This document shows positions 9,363 through 18,383 of a stretch of 64,000 nt of DNA, one piece after another (position 1 is the first letter of the stretch; each line of letters starts with the position of its first letter). Both the position numbers and the translations under genes were made by a program. This DNA comes from Planctomycetaceae bacterium (lineage in GTDB: Bacteria; Planctomycetota; Planctomycetia; Pirellulales; Thermoguttaceae), in contig SUVI01000002.1 in NCBI GenBank assembly GCA_015062085.1, forward strand, positions 8,965-72,964, written 5' to 3'. The notes beneath the pieces are model-generated. The model worked only from the letters and a program-made list of their open reading frames with translations. It was not told the DNA's origin and did not search any database.

Positions 9363-9442
9363 ATGCAGGAAGCGCGGCAAACGCGCGGGACCGTCAAATT
9401 TTAACCTGAAGATCGAGATCCTGAAAAAACAGGAAACCAAAG

Positions 9443-10879
9443 ATGAAGATCAGCGAAAATACCATCAACAAAATCGTGGCAGAAGTCCTCCAGCAAATGG
9501 GAGGGACCGCGAATCCTCCGGCTGCGAGCCGCTCTTACGTTGGACGTTTTGGTCAATTCACAGACCTGAATGACGCGGTGTGTGCAGCCCGTGACGCTTT
9601 CGAGCAGCTTGAGAAGAAAACGATCGCGGAACGCCGTCTGGCCATTGACGCCATTCGGAATGTCTCGAACGCGAATGCCGTCGAATTCGGCACGATGGAA
9701 ATGGCTGAAACCAAGATCGGACGCCTTGACCACAAGATCGAGAAGCAGCAGGGGGTCGGCCGCGTGACTCCCGGTATCGAGTTTCTCAAAAGTGAGTGTT
9801 TCAGCGGCGACTATGGTCTGACCGTCATCGAGCACGCTCCGTACGGCGTCATCGCGGCAGTTTCGCCGGTCACGCACTCCCTGCCGACGATCACGTGCAA
9901 TGCGATCAACATGATCTCGGCCGGAAACTCCATCGTCTTCAGTCCCCATCCCGGCGGAAAGAAGATCGCGGCGCTTGGCGTCAAAATGTTCAACCAGGCG
10001 ATCTATGAAGCGATCGGTATCGACAATCTGCTCACGATCCTCACGGAACCGAAAGTGGAGTACGTCGAAAAGCTCTTCGCGCATCCGCTGGTCTCGCTCA
10101 TCAACGTGACTGGCGGTCCGGCAGTCGGGAGCGTCGCGCTGCGTCAGCAGAAACGCGCCATCGTCTCCGGTCCCGGAAATCCACCGGTCGTCGTCGATGA
10201 GACCGCTGATCTGGCCCGCGCAGCCCGTTCGATCATTTACGGCGCCTCGTACGACAACAATCTTCTCTGTCTTGCCGAAAAAGAAGTCTTCGTCGTGAAT
10301 GAAGTCTTTGACCGCATGATGGATGCCATGAATTCTGCCGGAGCGTATCGTCTGACTCCGGATCAGGTCGCCGCTTTCACCGAAAAAGCGATCGTGTACG
10401 TTGGCGAAGGTGCGGAACGCCATGCCGTCCCGAGCCGTGATTTCCTCGGTCAGTCTCCGCACGTCATGGGGCAGCGCATGGGTTGGAATATCCCGGAAAA
10501 TGTAGAGCTTCTCTACGGTGAGACCGATGAGACCAACCCATTCGTCCCGGTCGAGCAGATGCTCCCCTTCCTCCCGTTCGTGCGTGCCCGCGATGTGGAC
10601 GACGCCATCCGTTTGGCTGTCAAATACGAGCACGGTTTCCATCACACGGGGATCATGCACTCGCGTAATGTCGAGAATCTCACCCGTATGGGCAAAGCGC
10701 TCGATACGACGATCTTCGTGAAAAACGGCGCAAGTGTCGCAGGACTCGGAAACGGCGGTGAGGGCTACGCTTCCTATTCGATCGCCGGATGCACGGGCGA
10801 AGGGATCACGAATCCCATGGTCTACACGCGCTCACGCCGCTGCACGCTCGTTGACGCGCTCCACATTTTGGGAAAATAG
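9443..10879 (+). CDS. pduP: CoA-acylating aldehyde dehydrogenase, microcompartment type
   Basis: The product has 478 residues and resembles PduP/EutE. The catalytic cysteine sits in YDNNLLCLAEKEV near residue 275; NVTGGPAVG and SGPGNPPVVVD are the cofactor-binding segments. The first 20 residues (KISENTINKIVAEVLQQM) form a helix followed by a Pro/Ala linker, the usual N-terminal encapsulation peptide. It should oxidise lactaldehyde-derived or propionaldehyde substrate to acyl-CoA with NAD. AGGAAACC precedes the start. The symbol is used for family likeness; the natural substrate is inferred from the locus. Confidence 0.93.
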   Translation: MKISENTINKIVAEVLQQMGGTANPPAASRSYVGRFGQFTDLNDAVCAARDAFEQLEKKTIAERRLAIDAIRNVSNANAVEFGTMEMAETKIGRLDHKIEKQQGVGRVTPGIEFLKSECFSGDYGLTVIEHAPYGVIAAVSPVTHSLPTITCNAINMISAGNSIVFSPHPGGKKIAALGVKMFNQAIYEAIGIDNLLTILTEPKVEYVEKLFAHPLVSLINVTGGPAVGSVALRQQKRAIVSGPGNPPVVVDETADLARAARSIIYGASYDNNLLCLAEKEVFVVNEVFDRMMDAMNSAGAYRLTPDQVAAFTEKAIVYVGEGAERHAVPSRDFLGQSPHVMGQRMGWNIPENVELLYGETDETNPFVPVEQMLPFLPFVRARDVDDAIRLAVKYEHGFHHTGIMHSRNVENLTRMGKALDTTIFVKNGASVAGLGNGGEGYASYSIAGCTGEGITNPMVYTRSRRCTLVDALHILGK

Positions 10880-10938
10880 AAATAGAAATAGAAATAGAAA
10901 TAGATAGACTGACGGCCAAAAAAAGGGAGAATGCGCAA

Positions 10939-11202
10939 ATGTTTCCGGCAAAAGTCATCGGCAAGGCCATTGCGACAGTCCGTCATCCTTCGCTGGAAGG
11001 TCAGCGTCTCCTCATCGTTCAGCCGCTGATGCTGGACGGTGTTTCGCCGGAAGGTTTTCCCCAGCTCTGTCTAGATCCCCAAATTGGAGCCAGAGTTGGA
11101 GACCGCGTCATCCTCACCAGTGACGGAAGCCTCATCGCGGAGCAGGTCCAAAGTAAAAACTGTCCTGCCCGATGGTCTGTGCTCGGCATCATGGACGAGT
11201 GA
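10939..11202 (+). CDS. BMC-P (EutN/CcmL) vertex shell protein (second of three)
   Basis: The product has 87 residues: MFPAKVIGKAIATVRHPSLEG, LLIVQPL, GARVGDRVILTSDGS and a C-terminal VLGIMDE. It is the shortest of the three pentamer proteins here. GGGAG lies upstream of the start. An AAATAG tandem tract fills the gap between it and the aldehyde dehydrogenase. Confidence 0.95.
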   Translation: MFPAKVIGKAIATVRHPSLEGQRLLIVQPLMLDGVSPEGFPQLCLDPQIGARVGDRVILTSDGSLIAEQVQSKNCPARWSVLGIMDE

Positions 11203-11300
11203 TTTGCGGATTCGAGTGGTTTGCGAATTGGCCTTTAAGCGCATCGACTTTTTTGGTCCTGGAAATTTTTTTTAACGGAATTCCCTGAGGTTTCAGGAAA

Positions 11301-12200
11301 ATGGAAGCAAGATCCAAAGACGTTCAGCACATTGAAGATCTCGTCCGTTCGGTCGTGACGGAGGTACTTCGTGTCCGCTCGTCCGCTCCCAAATTCACAC
11401 ATGGAAAACCTTTTGAGAAGCGGATCGTGCGGGAAAACCGCGAGTCTGTTTCTGCGCGAAATTTTCCCGAAACCCGTTCCGTCGGAAGAACCATGCCGTG
11501 GGAGACGCATTCGGAAGAAAACGGCTTGGCGGTACTGTCTCAGGTGCCGTCTGTGTCGGCAGTGCAGGCACCGTCTGTGCAGATCGCGCCGACTTCATCG
11601 GGACGCCGTTTGAGAGCCGAGGACTTTTTGCTCGAGAAAGCCGTCGTTACGCTGCGTGACGTTGCGCATTTGCCGCGAAATGTCCGTAAGCTCATCGTTC
11701 CTCAAACGGCACTCTTGACGCCGTCTGTTCGGGATGAACTTGCCGAGCAGGGGATCCGTCTTGCGCGCTATTCGGCAGAAGCACTCGAAGCGCTGCGCTC
11801 GGGGACACTTGGAACGCAGGACCGCATGCGTGCAGGTACGCTGGAAGTCTACGCACTCTTCACGCCGTACCATCCGGAATCGCTTTTTTCGGCCTGGATC
11901 CGTTCCGGTCTGCATCCGAATCTGCGCAGCGGTTTCGTCTGTTTTGACGGTCTGCGCGGTTCCATGGCCAAAAATGAAACACTGAACGTCCTTTTTACTT
12001 CACGTGTCGACGAAGCGCTTTGCCGCCTGAACCGTGATGAAAAGATCCGTGCGCTCTCCTCTGTCAGCCCTCATCGGCTGGAGGGACAGTGGAAAGATTT
12101 TCCGACTGCCAACACGCTGATCGTCGATCCTTCCGCACTCGGCATCTACCTTGCCGGTCAGATCGTTCAGCGCGCGGCGGAACTTTTCTATCATTCATGA
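11301..12200 (+). CDS. Unknown microcompartment-associated protein
   Basis: The product has 299 residues. I do not recognise an enzyme family. Residues 7-25 (DVQHIEDLVRSVVTEVLRV) form an amphipathic helix like an encapsulation peptide, followed by a disordered stretch rich in Ser, Pro and Gln to about residue 110. The core has LIVPQTALLTPSVRDELAEQ, a TPxxRDxLxxxGI pattern that I associate with other microcompartment proteins, then a C-terminal half with no known motif. Its place between two pentamer genes fits the conserved unknown gene of PVM loci. It could be a scaffold or core organiser, or an enzyme not yet assigned. Confidence 0.85.
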   Translation: MEARSKDVQHIEDLVRSVVTEVLRVRSSAPKFTHGKPFEKRIVRENRESVSARNFPETRSVGRTMPWETHSEENGLAVLSQVPSVSAVQAPSVQIAPTSSGRRLRAEDFLLEKAVVTLRDVAHLPRNVRKLIVPQTALLTPSVRDELAEQGIRLARYSAEALEALRSGTLGTQDRMRAGTLEVYALFTPYHPESLFSAWIRSGLHPNLRSGFVCFDGLRGSMAKNETLNVLFTSRVDEALCRLNRDEKIRALSSVSPHRLEGQWKDFPTANTLIVDPSALGIYLAGQIVQRAAELFYHS

Positions 12201-12227
12201 AACGGACGATCGGAAAGGAACCAGCTC

Positions 12228-12542
12228 ATGAAACTGGCTAAAGTCATCGGTACTGTCACGCTCGCGAAACAGCATCCCACGATGGACGGCGCGGCTTTCA
12301 AACTCGCGGTCCCGCTCATGGAAGCGGATCTTATGCGGCTTGAAGACATTCCGTTAAACGATTTGGACGAAAAAACCGAAATATCCAGTGAAGAGTTCGT
12401 TCTTTACGATTCCATGGGCGTGACGGAAGGTCAGGTCATTGGAGTTGGCGAGGGACGGGAAGCGGTGAATCCGTTCTATCCGGAGTACAAACCGGTGGAC
12501 GCTTACTGTGCGCTCATCTTGGATCGCATTTACCTGAAATAG
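12228..12542 (+). CDS. BMC-P (EutN/CcmL) vertex shell protein (third of three)
   Basis: The product has 104 residues: MKLAKVIGTVTLAKQHPTMDG, LAVPLME, then a longer charged insertion (DLDEKTEISSEEF) before the GVTEGQVIGVGEG strand and a C-terminal CALILDRIYL. AAAGGAACC precedes the start. Three pentamer paralogues per locus is the PVM pattern. Confidence 0.95.
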   Translation: MKLAKVIGTVTLAKQHPTMDGAAFKLAVPLMEADLMRLEDIPLNDLDEKTEISSEEFVLYDSMGVTEGQVIGVGEGREAVNPFYPEYKPVDAYCALILDRIYLK

Positions 12543-12596
12543 AAAACCTGATCCAATCAGGATACACACATAATTTTTAGTTAAAGGATGGAATCC

Positions 12597-13427
12597 ATGC
12601 GGAATATTTACCAGGTCAAGCAGGAAATCTGCGCGATTGGCGACCGTCTGTACAAACGCGGCTACGCGGCTGGAAATGACGGAAACATCAGTTTTCGAAT
12701 CAACGAAAATGAAGTCGTTTGCACACCGACGATGATCTCTAAAGGTTTCATGACGCCGGAAGATCTGTGCGTCGTCGACATGAACGGCAAACAGCTGGCC
12801 GGAAAACGGAAGGCGACTAGCGAGATCCGTCTTCATCTGACGATCATGAAAGAACGTCCGGAAGTCAAATCGGTCGTGCACTGCCATCCCCCGTTCGCGA
12901 CGGCTTTCGGTATGGCGCGTGAGCCGATCCCGCCGTGCGCGCTGCCGGAGATCGAGATCCATCTTGGAGAAGTTCCGATCGCCAAATATGCGATCCCGGG
13001 CGGACAGGAATTCGCGGATACCGTCCTTCAGTTCGTACACAAAACGAAGGTCGTCGTCCTGGCGAACCATGGAACTGTCAGCTGGGGCGAAAATCCCGAA
13101 CAGGCCTACTGGTACACTGAAATGCTGGATGCGTACTGCCACATGCTGATTTTGGCCAAGACGATCGGAAACGTCGGCTACTTCACGAAAGCGGAGGAAG
13201 AAGAGCTTCTCGCTCTGAAGAAAAAGTGGGGCATCGACGATCCGCGCTTTGAAATGAAGGACTGCGACATTTGCTCGAATGACGTTTTCCGCGACAGCTG
13301 GAAAGAAGCAGGACTTGCGCACCGCGGTTTCAATCCGCCGTCCTATCGGGATGAAAAACCGGAAGACGAACAGGAAGCTCTGATCGCGGAGATCACCAAA
13401 CGGGTCGTTGACGCGCTGAAAAGATAA
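12597..13427 (+). CDS. Class II aldolase (fuculose/rhamnulose-phosphate type), microcompartment enzyme
   Basis: The product has 276 residues. I chose the second ATG (12597) because AAAGGA lies 8 bases before it and too close to the ATG at 12588. Motifs of FucA/RhaD-type zinc aldolases are AGNDGNISFR, TSEIRLHL with the catalytic Glu near residue 72, the ligands VVHCHPPFA and the third-ligand segment LANHGTVSWG. The C-terminal tail (EALIAEITKRVVDALKR) is an amphipathic helix that fits an encapsulation peptide. It should split fuculose- or rhamnulose-1-phosphate into dihydroxyacetone phosphate and lactaldehyde. It closes the operon. Confidence 0.92.
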   Translation: MRNIYQVKQEICAIGDRLYKRGYAAGNDGNISFRINENEVVCTPTMISKGFMTPEDLCVVDMNGKQLAGKRKATSEIRLHLTIMKERPEVKSVVHCHPPFATAFGMAREPIPPCALPEIEIHLGEVPIAKYAIPGGQEFADTVLQFVHKTKVVVLANHGTVSWGENPEQAYWYTEMLDAYCHMLILAKTIGNVGYFTKAEEEELLALKKKWGIDDPRFEMKDCDICSNDVFRDSWKEAGLAHRGFNPPSYRDEKPEDEQEALIAEITKRVVDALKR

Positions 13428-13458
13428 GGTCAGGACCTGACGCAAACGGCGAAAAAAA

Positions 13459-13491
13459 GAAACCGGATGAACTTCATGTTCGTCCGGTTTC
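13459..13491 (-). terminator. Terminator between convergent genes
   Basis: GAAACCGGATGAAC pairs with GTTCGTCCGGTTTC over 14 positions with one mismatch and a 5-base loop. In the minus direction it is followed by a seven-T run, so it mainly ends the thioredoxin-like gene; it may also stop the microcompartment operon from the other side. Confidence 0.85.
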
Positions 13492-13511
13492 TGTATTTGC
13501 GGGGCGTGGTT

Positions 13512-14381
13512 TTATTTGTCGGCAGCGGGCTGGCTGGAAGGTGAAAGGGAAACTTTTTGGGGGCCTGCAATGATCAGTGCGAGCGTATCGTCTATTTCTT
13601 CCAGCTCCTCAGGAGTTCCGCTGGTCCAAACGTGGCGAATGACGCCGTTTTCCACGTGAAGGATCGTCGGAAATCCGATCCCGTCGATCTGCTGTCCTGA
13701 TCCTTTCAGTTCGTCCCGTGCCAGCTTCATCAGGTCGAGCCGAAATTGGTCAGCCGGGTCCCACCAGACGTTTTTGAAATGGAATCCATGGGTTCGGAAC
13801 GCTTCTTTTACGAAACGGTCCAACCGACTCTGTTCCAGCCGTTTTTGTTCGAGAAACCGCTGACGTTCCATTCGATCCATTTCATACCATTTGACCGGTT
13901 CCACCGTTTTTGCAAAGTACGTGATGGGGATCACCTGAAAATCAGGGACTTTTTCTGCTTTCTGAAGCGGCGTCCAGAGTCTCTGGAGCAGTTCACAGGA
14001 TGGGTCGTCCCACGGTCCCCAAAGAATAACGAAGAATTTTTTGTCCTTAAATTCTCGAGTCATTGGAGCGGGCTGTTCGCCGATGACCGGCTGAAGGGAA
14101 TTAAAATCGATCAGAGGCAGCCCCACAAGAAAATGTTCACTCGACGGAGTGTTGAACATCTGGCGTCCAAAAAAGAAAATCGGTCCCATCGCGATCAGGA
14201 CGAGGATGAAGACGATCAGATTGTTCAGACTGTCCATTCTGCGTTCATAGTCCTGCCGTTCCTGTTCCGTGACGGAATAGAATCCGGGAACGATCTCCTG
14301 GTAAGCAGCGCACGGCGTCCCATCCGGCATTCCATTCGGCATGGGAGTACGTTCATCCAAAACGTCACTGGTATTTTCCAT
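13512..14381 (-). CDS. Membrane-anchored thioredoxin-like protein with incomplete CXXC
   Basis: The product is about 289 residues from ATG 14381, which has GGAG six bases upstream; ATGs at 14393 and 14402 are also possible. A cytoplasmic N-terminus is followed by one membrane helix near residues 55-75 (NLIVFILVLIAMGPIFFFG) and a thioredoxin-like domain. The active-site region reads WGPWDDPSC, so the first cysteine of CXXC is replaced by Asp. A cis-proline region GIGFPTILHV is kept. A classical disulfide exchange role is therefore unlikely. It may form an operon with the next two genes on this strand. Confidence 0.7.
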   Translation of the reverse strand: MENTSDVLDERTPMPNGMPDGTPCAAYQEIVPGFYSVTEQERQDYERRMDSLNNLIVFILVLIAMGPIFFFGRQMFNTPSSEHFLVGLPLIDFNSLQPVIGEQPAPMTREFKDKKFFVILWGPWDDPSCELLQRLWTPLQKAEKVPDFQVIPITYFAKTVEPVKWYEMDRMERQRFLEQKRLEQSRLDRFVKEAFRTHGFHFKNVWWDPADQFRLDLMKLARDELKGSGQQIDGIGFPTILHVENGVIRHVWTSGTPEELEEIDDTLALIIAGPQKVSLSPSSQPAADK

Positions 14382-14479
14382 AAAAGACTCCATTCTTTGC
14401 ATGAAAAGACGGGAAGGTCCTCAATGGACCGTTCCCGCTGTAGATCTAAGGAGCGGAATTCCTGCTCCGAGACGGTGAA

Positions 14480-15145
14480 TTACTCTTCTTCCACCGCTTC
14501 TTCGGTGACCATCGGGATCAGGAAACGATCGACCGCATACGCTTGGATCGGCTCACTGACCGGCGTATTGCTGGAATGTGCGGCAGAACTCCACGGCAAA
14601 ATGTAGACGAGCGTCAGGCCCGTGTTTACCTCTGTGACGTAAAGCGCAGAGGCTCCCGGACGGCGCATCCCGGTCCCCGGCATGTCGTGTACGCCTGCGG
14701 TCATGATGTAGCGGGGTTCGGAAGGAAGGAGCGTTTCTACGGAAGCTTCAGCTTCTTCATTTCGATTTTTCTTGGAACGCGACGTTCGGCTGCTCCGTTT
14801 TGCGGCTTTTTCCGACTGGCTGCTCACGAACTTGAGTGCTTTGGCCAGGTCCATGTTGACGTTTCCTTGGTATTTTGCCTGAAAATTCCGCGTATTCTTG
14901 GAAAGCACGCCGGCGGAAAGCAGACCAGTGGAGGAATCCAAGACGTAAAGAGCCTCGATCCCGGCATCAATGGGGGCCGTGCAGGTGAGGTAGCCGTCAA
15001 CACGATCCGACGTGTTCGCGCGGGCGACCGTGATCTCCGGAGCCGCTTTTTCTGTCAAAAACGTAGTAGCGATGCTGGAAATGACGCCCGTGACGATACA
15101 GCCGGCGCAAAGCAGCAGACAAACGATAGTATTGGAACGTTTCAC
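14480..15145 (-). CDS. Membrane-anchored conserved hypothetical protein
   Basis: The product is 221 residues from GTG 15145, which has AGGAG six bases upstream. It has one N-terminal membrane helix (NTIVCLLLCAGCIVTGVI), then DGYLTCTAPIDAGIEALYVLD, a basic Ser/Arg linker, and RYIMTAGVHD followed by SALYVTEVNTGLTLVYILPW. I recall similar small anchored proteins in planctomycete genomes, with no known function. It sits between the thioredoxin-like gene and the PhoU-like gene. Confidence 0.75.
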   Translation of the reverse strand: MKRSNTIVCLLLCAGCIVTGVISSIATTFLTEKAAPEITVARANTSDRVDGYLTCTAPIDAGIEALYVLDSSTGLLSAGVLSKNTRNFQAKYQGNVNMDLAKALKFVSSQSEKAAKRSSRTSRSKKNRNEEAEASVETLLPSEPRYIMTAGVHDMPGTGMRRPGASALYVTEVNTGLTLVYILPWSSAAHSSNTPVSEPIQAYAVDRFLIPMVTEEAVEEE

Positions 15146-15194
15146 GATCTTTCTCCTGTACAAAACAGTGTGGATTGAGGTTAGGGATGGGCCT

Positions 15195-15950
15195 CTAAAT
15201 CATTTTTTCGTATTTACGTATTTCCGCATTGAATTCTTCCAGAAATTCCGACTTGCGGTCAAGAATGGTCCCGGAAATATCCATGCTCTTGGAAATTTTT
15301 TTGGTAAAGTCCAGTTTATGGACCGGCTGCACGACACTGGAGCAAATGTTCCGCAGGTGTGAGGCGATCCTTTTCATAAAACGAAACATCAAAACGTCGG
15401 AAGCGGTCCGACGCCCTGGAGTTTCAAGAGTCAGCAGCGTTTTCGTGACTGCATCGCACTGCTTACCGAGCCAGCGGCACTCACCGATCGCCTGCCGTGC
15501 CGACTCTTCATTCTCTTCCTGGATCGCTTGGATACACAGGTCGAAGATCCGGAAAAGCAAAAGTTTCATCAGTACGAGCTGTTCTTTTTCCGTCCCTGAC
15601 GGCGGGCATGGTGCCTGCTCGCTCATGTCAAAAATATTTTTGGCATAATCGCCAAGGCGTTCCGCATCTTTTGCGATACTCATGAACACGAGGGATTCCG
15701 GACTGACTTGACCTCGAACGGAGCAGTGGACGACCAATTCCTTACGGATCTGCCGTTCTGCTTTGTTGACCATTTTGTCCAATCGGCTTACTTCTTCACT
15801 TACCGTGTCGGCTGGAACTCCGTGGATCGCCGGTTGGCAGGCAAGAAGAAATTCTTCCCGCGCCCGCTGCAGCATCACAATAAAATCTGCCTTGATCTTA
15901 CCGATCCCGCTCGTGGATCTCGTGGCATTTGCCTGAAACCAGTTGAACAT
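15195..15950 (-). CDS. PhoU-like domain protein
   Basis: The product has 251 residues, mostly helical. It contains AERQIRKELVVHCSVRG and MSIAKDAERLGDYAKNIFD, the PhoU acidic helix signature, and a second helical half with MKRIASHLRNICSSV. PhoU proteins bind metals and control Pst phosphate transport or Na/Pi cotransporters. No pst or NptA-type gene lies nearby, so its partner is unknown. A ribosome binding site (AAAGAGG) precedes the ATG. It is probably first in a unit with 14480-15145. Confidence 0.75.
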   Translation of the reverse strand: MFNWFQANATRSTSGIGKIKADFIVMLQRAREEFLLACQPAIHGVPADTVSEEVSRLDKMVNKAERQIRKELVVHCSVRGQVSPESLVFMSIAKDAERLGDYAKNIFDMSEQAPCPPSGTEKEQLVLMKLLLFRIFDLCIQAIQEENEESARQAIGECRWLGKQCDAVTKTLLTLETPGRRTASDVLMFRFMKRIASHLRNICSSVVQPVHKLDFTKKISKSMDISGTILDRKSEFLEEFNAEIRKYEKMI

Positions 15951-16200
15951 GAAAACACCTCTTTCGCAGTGAAATTAAGTCAATGGACCTCAAATATTTA
16001 TTTTCCACTATCTGCCCCATTCTGTCAAGAGGGTTTTCTATTTTTTTTCAAAAAAAGAGACTTTAGGATCAAATATTTTTATTGTTAGTGCTTTTAAGAC
16101 GTTTGGTAAAACTTTAACACACCCGCGACGCAAAAGATACACCGCGGGAAGAAAGACTCAAAACTTGCTCGAGCAAAGTACGCACTGCAACGCTCTCGCG
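15951..16200. other. Intergenic region without a gene
   Basis: AT-rich start region of the PhoU-like gene, then spacer leading into the 20-bp tandem array. I see no open reading frame with a ribosome binding site and no clear terminator. Confidence 0.6.
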
Positions 16201-16310
16201 GATCTTACGGAACTCTTGCCGATCTTACGGAACTCTCGCCGATCTTACGGAACTCTCGCCGATCTTACGGAACTCTCGCCGATCTTACGGAACTCTCGCC
16301 GATCTTACGG
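16201..16310. repeat. 20-bp tandem repeat, five copies plus partial
   Basis: The unit GATCTTACGGAACTCTCGCC repeats head to tail, with one base change in the first copy. The sixth, partial unit (16301-16310) contains the TAA stop of the thioredoxin lipoprotein gene on the minus strand, so the array has grown directly from that gene's end. There are no spacers, so it is not a CRISPR. Confidence 0.95.
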
Positions 16311-16823
16311 AGCTGGGGCCTCTGGAGTTTTTGCCGTTTCTGTGGTTTCTTTCGTTTCTGCGAAGATGCCGAGGATCGTTTGTTCGTCCTGGTATCCCAG
16401 AAGCCGGTCTTCCAGCGTGCCGTTGCGGAAGATCAAAAGCGTCGGAAAGGCTTCGATCTGAAAACGTTCCGCGAGTTCCTGCTCTTTATCTCCGTCGACC
16501 AATCCGATCCGGGAATTTTTCGGAAGACGTCCGTCGGTTTCCATTTCGTGAAGCAGTTTTTCAAGCATCCTGCATGGCGGACACCATGTCGCGTGAATGA
16601 CCACCAGACTTCGGCCGGGATCCTGGATGAACGCTTCAAATCCGGCAGCATCCAACTCCACGACTTCCGGTGCGGGGACTGCCTCCTGTGCCGGTACTGT
16701 TTCCGTTCCCTCAGAAACCGGAGCCGCCGGCATTTCAGGAGCGGGCGCTTTCGTTTTCTCCATACAGCCAAGAACCGGGAAGATCCCAGCACACACGATC
16801 AAAGTTAAAAGAAAACACTTCAT
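16305..16823 (-). CDS. Thioredoxin-family lipoprotein
   Basis: The product has 172 residues. The N-terminus is a lipoprotein signal with lipobox PVLGC (Cys20), followed by a Pro/Ala/Glu linker and a thioredoxin domain. The active site ATWCPPCRM is complete, with DGDKEQELAERF and the cis-proline motif EAFPTLLIF. It should be a membrane-anchored periplasmic thiol-disulfide protein. The C-terminus is a Thr/Ala/Pro tail whose stop lies in a tandem repeat. AAGGAGAAAC precedes the start. Confidence 0.92.
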   Translation of the reverse strand: MKCFLLTLIVCAGIFPVLGCMEKTKAPAPEMPAAPVSEGTETVPAQEAVPAPEVVELDAAGFEAFIQDPGRSLVVIHATWCPPCRMLEKLLHEMETDGRLPKNSRIGLVDGDKEQELAERFQIEAFPTLLIFRNGTLEDRLLGYQDEQTILGIFAETKETTETAKTPEAPAP

Positions 16824-16893
16824 GAGTTTCTCCTTCCGGTAAATTCGAAATGAAATTCTAAAAAATTATGGCGTTCCAGGAAAATTTTCCCAC

Positions 16894-16937
16894 AAAAAAA
16901 CTCTGAAAGAAACGTTCCTCGTCCGCCTCTTTCAGAG
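16894..16937 (-). terminator. Terminator of ATP sulfurylase gene
   Basis: CTCTGAAAGA pairs with TCTTTCAGAG (10 base pairs). Read on the minus strand, a run of seven T follows directly. It lies 22 bases past the sat stop. Confidence 0.9.
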
Positions 16938-16958
16938 CTGGATTTTCAAAATTTGAAA

Positions 16959-18218
16959 CTATTTCTGGCTCATCGCAGCCGCGAGGATGGCACTGGTACT
17001 CTCACGCATGATGCGCGGGTCGACCTGCTTGCCTTCCTGGAGCGTCTTACGGACATCTTTTCCAGAAATGAAGACCGGTTTTTCGTCTTTGTGATTTTCC
17101 ATCAGATCGACGCGGCCAATGGAATCATAGTACGCAGCGAAACCGACGTTCAGATTCTTGATCTTGAGGTCGCCGTTGAGCTTCGTGAAGATCTCCTGCG
17201 CATCAAAGTCGCCCCAGATCGCCGTTCCGTCTTTGTACGGCGCATCGGCGTGCTTGCGTCCGATGATGATGTCGGTGAAACCAAAGTTCTGACGGTAGAT
17301 CGCGTGCATGACCGCTTCTTTCGGTCCGCCGTAGAACATTTTGATGTCCAGTCCCAGAAGGATCACCCGGTCCGGAACGCTTTCGCCGCGGGGACCCCAC
17401 AGTTCGGCGTCGCTGTCGCCTTCACCAAGCGCACGGTTTTCGATGAGCTTTTCGTAGGTCTGCATGCGGATCTCGGCGCAGACGTCGTCCCCTTTCGTTT
17501 CACCGATGAGCGGATTCAGGCAGGCGCCCGCGTTGAATCCCTGACGCACGAGCGTTTCCAGACCATAGACCAGCGCGTACTCATGGGCACGGTGAAGCGG
17601 ATTGCGCGTCTGGAATGCGACGCAGCGTTCCCAGCCTTTGCTCTCAAGCAGCGCACGGACTTCTTTCGGACTGAGGACGTACTGACCGAAATTCGGATTT
17701 TTCGGCTGCGGAAGGACCTGGATCTTGCCGCCGAGCAGCCAGTCTTTTCCCGCATCGTTCACGAGCACCATATCCGCACCGGGGTGATCCGTTCGGTCCG
17801 TCAGGTAAACTTTTTTGATGTAGTCCATCTTGTCCCACGGATAGACGTCCGTGACGTCGACCGTCGCGATGATCTCATCTGCGGAATTGACCAAAGCGAC
17901 CTTCTGGCCCGGTTTGATCGTCTCGGCAAGCTCTTTCGTCATCGGGAAAGCAAGCGGGATCGTCCACGCATATTTCTGACCATTGAACAGGATGCACTCT
18001 TCGTTCAGAACGCGATTCCAAGTCTCGGAATCCATCGGGCCGTCCAGCGGGCTGAGCGCACCGTCGCCAAAACGATAGACCGTGGAAAGGTCGGCGTCGG
18101 AAACCGGAACTTTGGTCAGACCGGCAGCTTCAGCCAGAAATTCGTCTTTTTTGCAATTACAAATAGTGCAGCAAACAGGTTCCTGCAGTCCGCCATGCGG
18201 AAGAATAAGCTGTGCCAT
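16959..18218 (-). CDS. sat: Sulfate adenylyltransferase (ATP sulfurylase)
   Basis: The product has 419 residues. It makes adenylyl sulfate and pyrophosphate from ATP and sulfate. Visible are the PUA-like N-terminal domain, the nucleotide motif [12 protein letters not shown] near residue 205 and the second motif GRKHADAPY. This is the single-chain Sat type, not CysDN. The N-terminus has a cysteine group, CCTICNC (residues 16-22), which could bind metal; that is a guess. AAGGAATA precedes the start. No APS reductase or kinase lies nearby, so whether it serves assimilation is not shown here. Confidence 0.95.
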   Translation of the reverse strand: MAQLILPHGGLQEPVCCTICNCKKDEFLAEAAGLTKVPVSDADLSTVYRFGDGALSPLDGPMDSETWNRVLNEECILFNGQKYAWTIPLAFPMTKELAETIKPGQKVALVNSADEIIATVDVTDVYPWDKMDYIKKVYLTDRTDHPGADMVLVNDAGKDWLLGGKIQVLPQPKNPNFGQYVLSPKEVRALLESKGWERCVAFQTRNPLHRAHEYALVYGLETLVRQGFNAGACLNPLIGETKGDDVCAEIRMQTYEKLIENRALGEGDSDAELWGPRGESVPDRVILLGLDIKMFYGGPKEAVMHAIYRQNFGFTDIIIGRKHADAPYKDGTAIWGDFDAQEIFTKLNGDLKIKNLNVGFAAYYDSIGRVDLMENHKDEKPVFISGKDVRKTLQEGKQVDPRIMRESTSAILAAAMSQK

Positions 18219-18383
18219 GGAAATATTCCTTCAAAAACAAAACAGGAGGGTTTCCCGACTGGAAAACCAAAATAAACCATCCACAGCACGTCTTCGGACC
18301 ATGAAAAAACAGAAGGTCAACACAAAAACGCGCTGCAGCTGTGTGTTTCTTTTTATTTTATCGGCAAATATCGCCGAAAACCT

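Noticed and set aside
9205..9440. Minus-strand frame with HPSR repeats
   Set aside because: It is the reverse reading of the 12-bp tandem array next to the aldehyde dehydrogenase and has no start signal.
16201..16310. 20-bp repeats as a CRISPR or set of binding sites
   Set aside because: Head-to-tail copies without spacers, grown from the end of the thioredoxin gene; best explained as a minisatellite.
16953..18275. Long open frame on the plus strand opposite sat
   Set aside because: It is antisense to a clear ATP sulfurylase, lacks a binding site and has no recognisable motif. Similar long antisense frames lie opposite serA (36260-38023) and the phosphohexomutase (51228-53243) and were rejected for the same reason.
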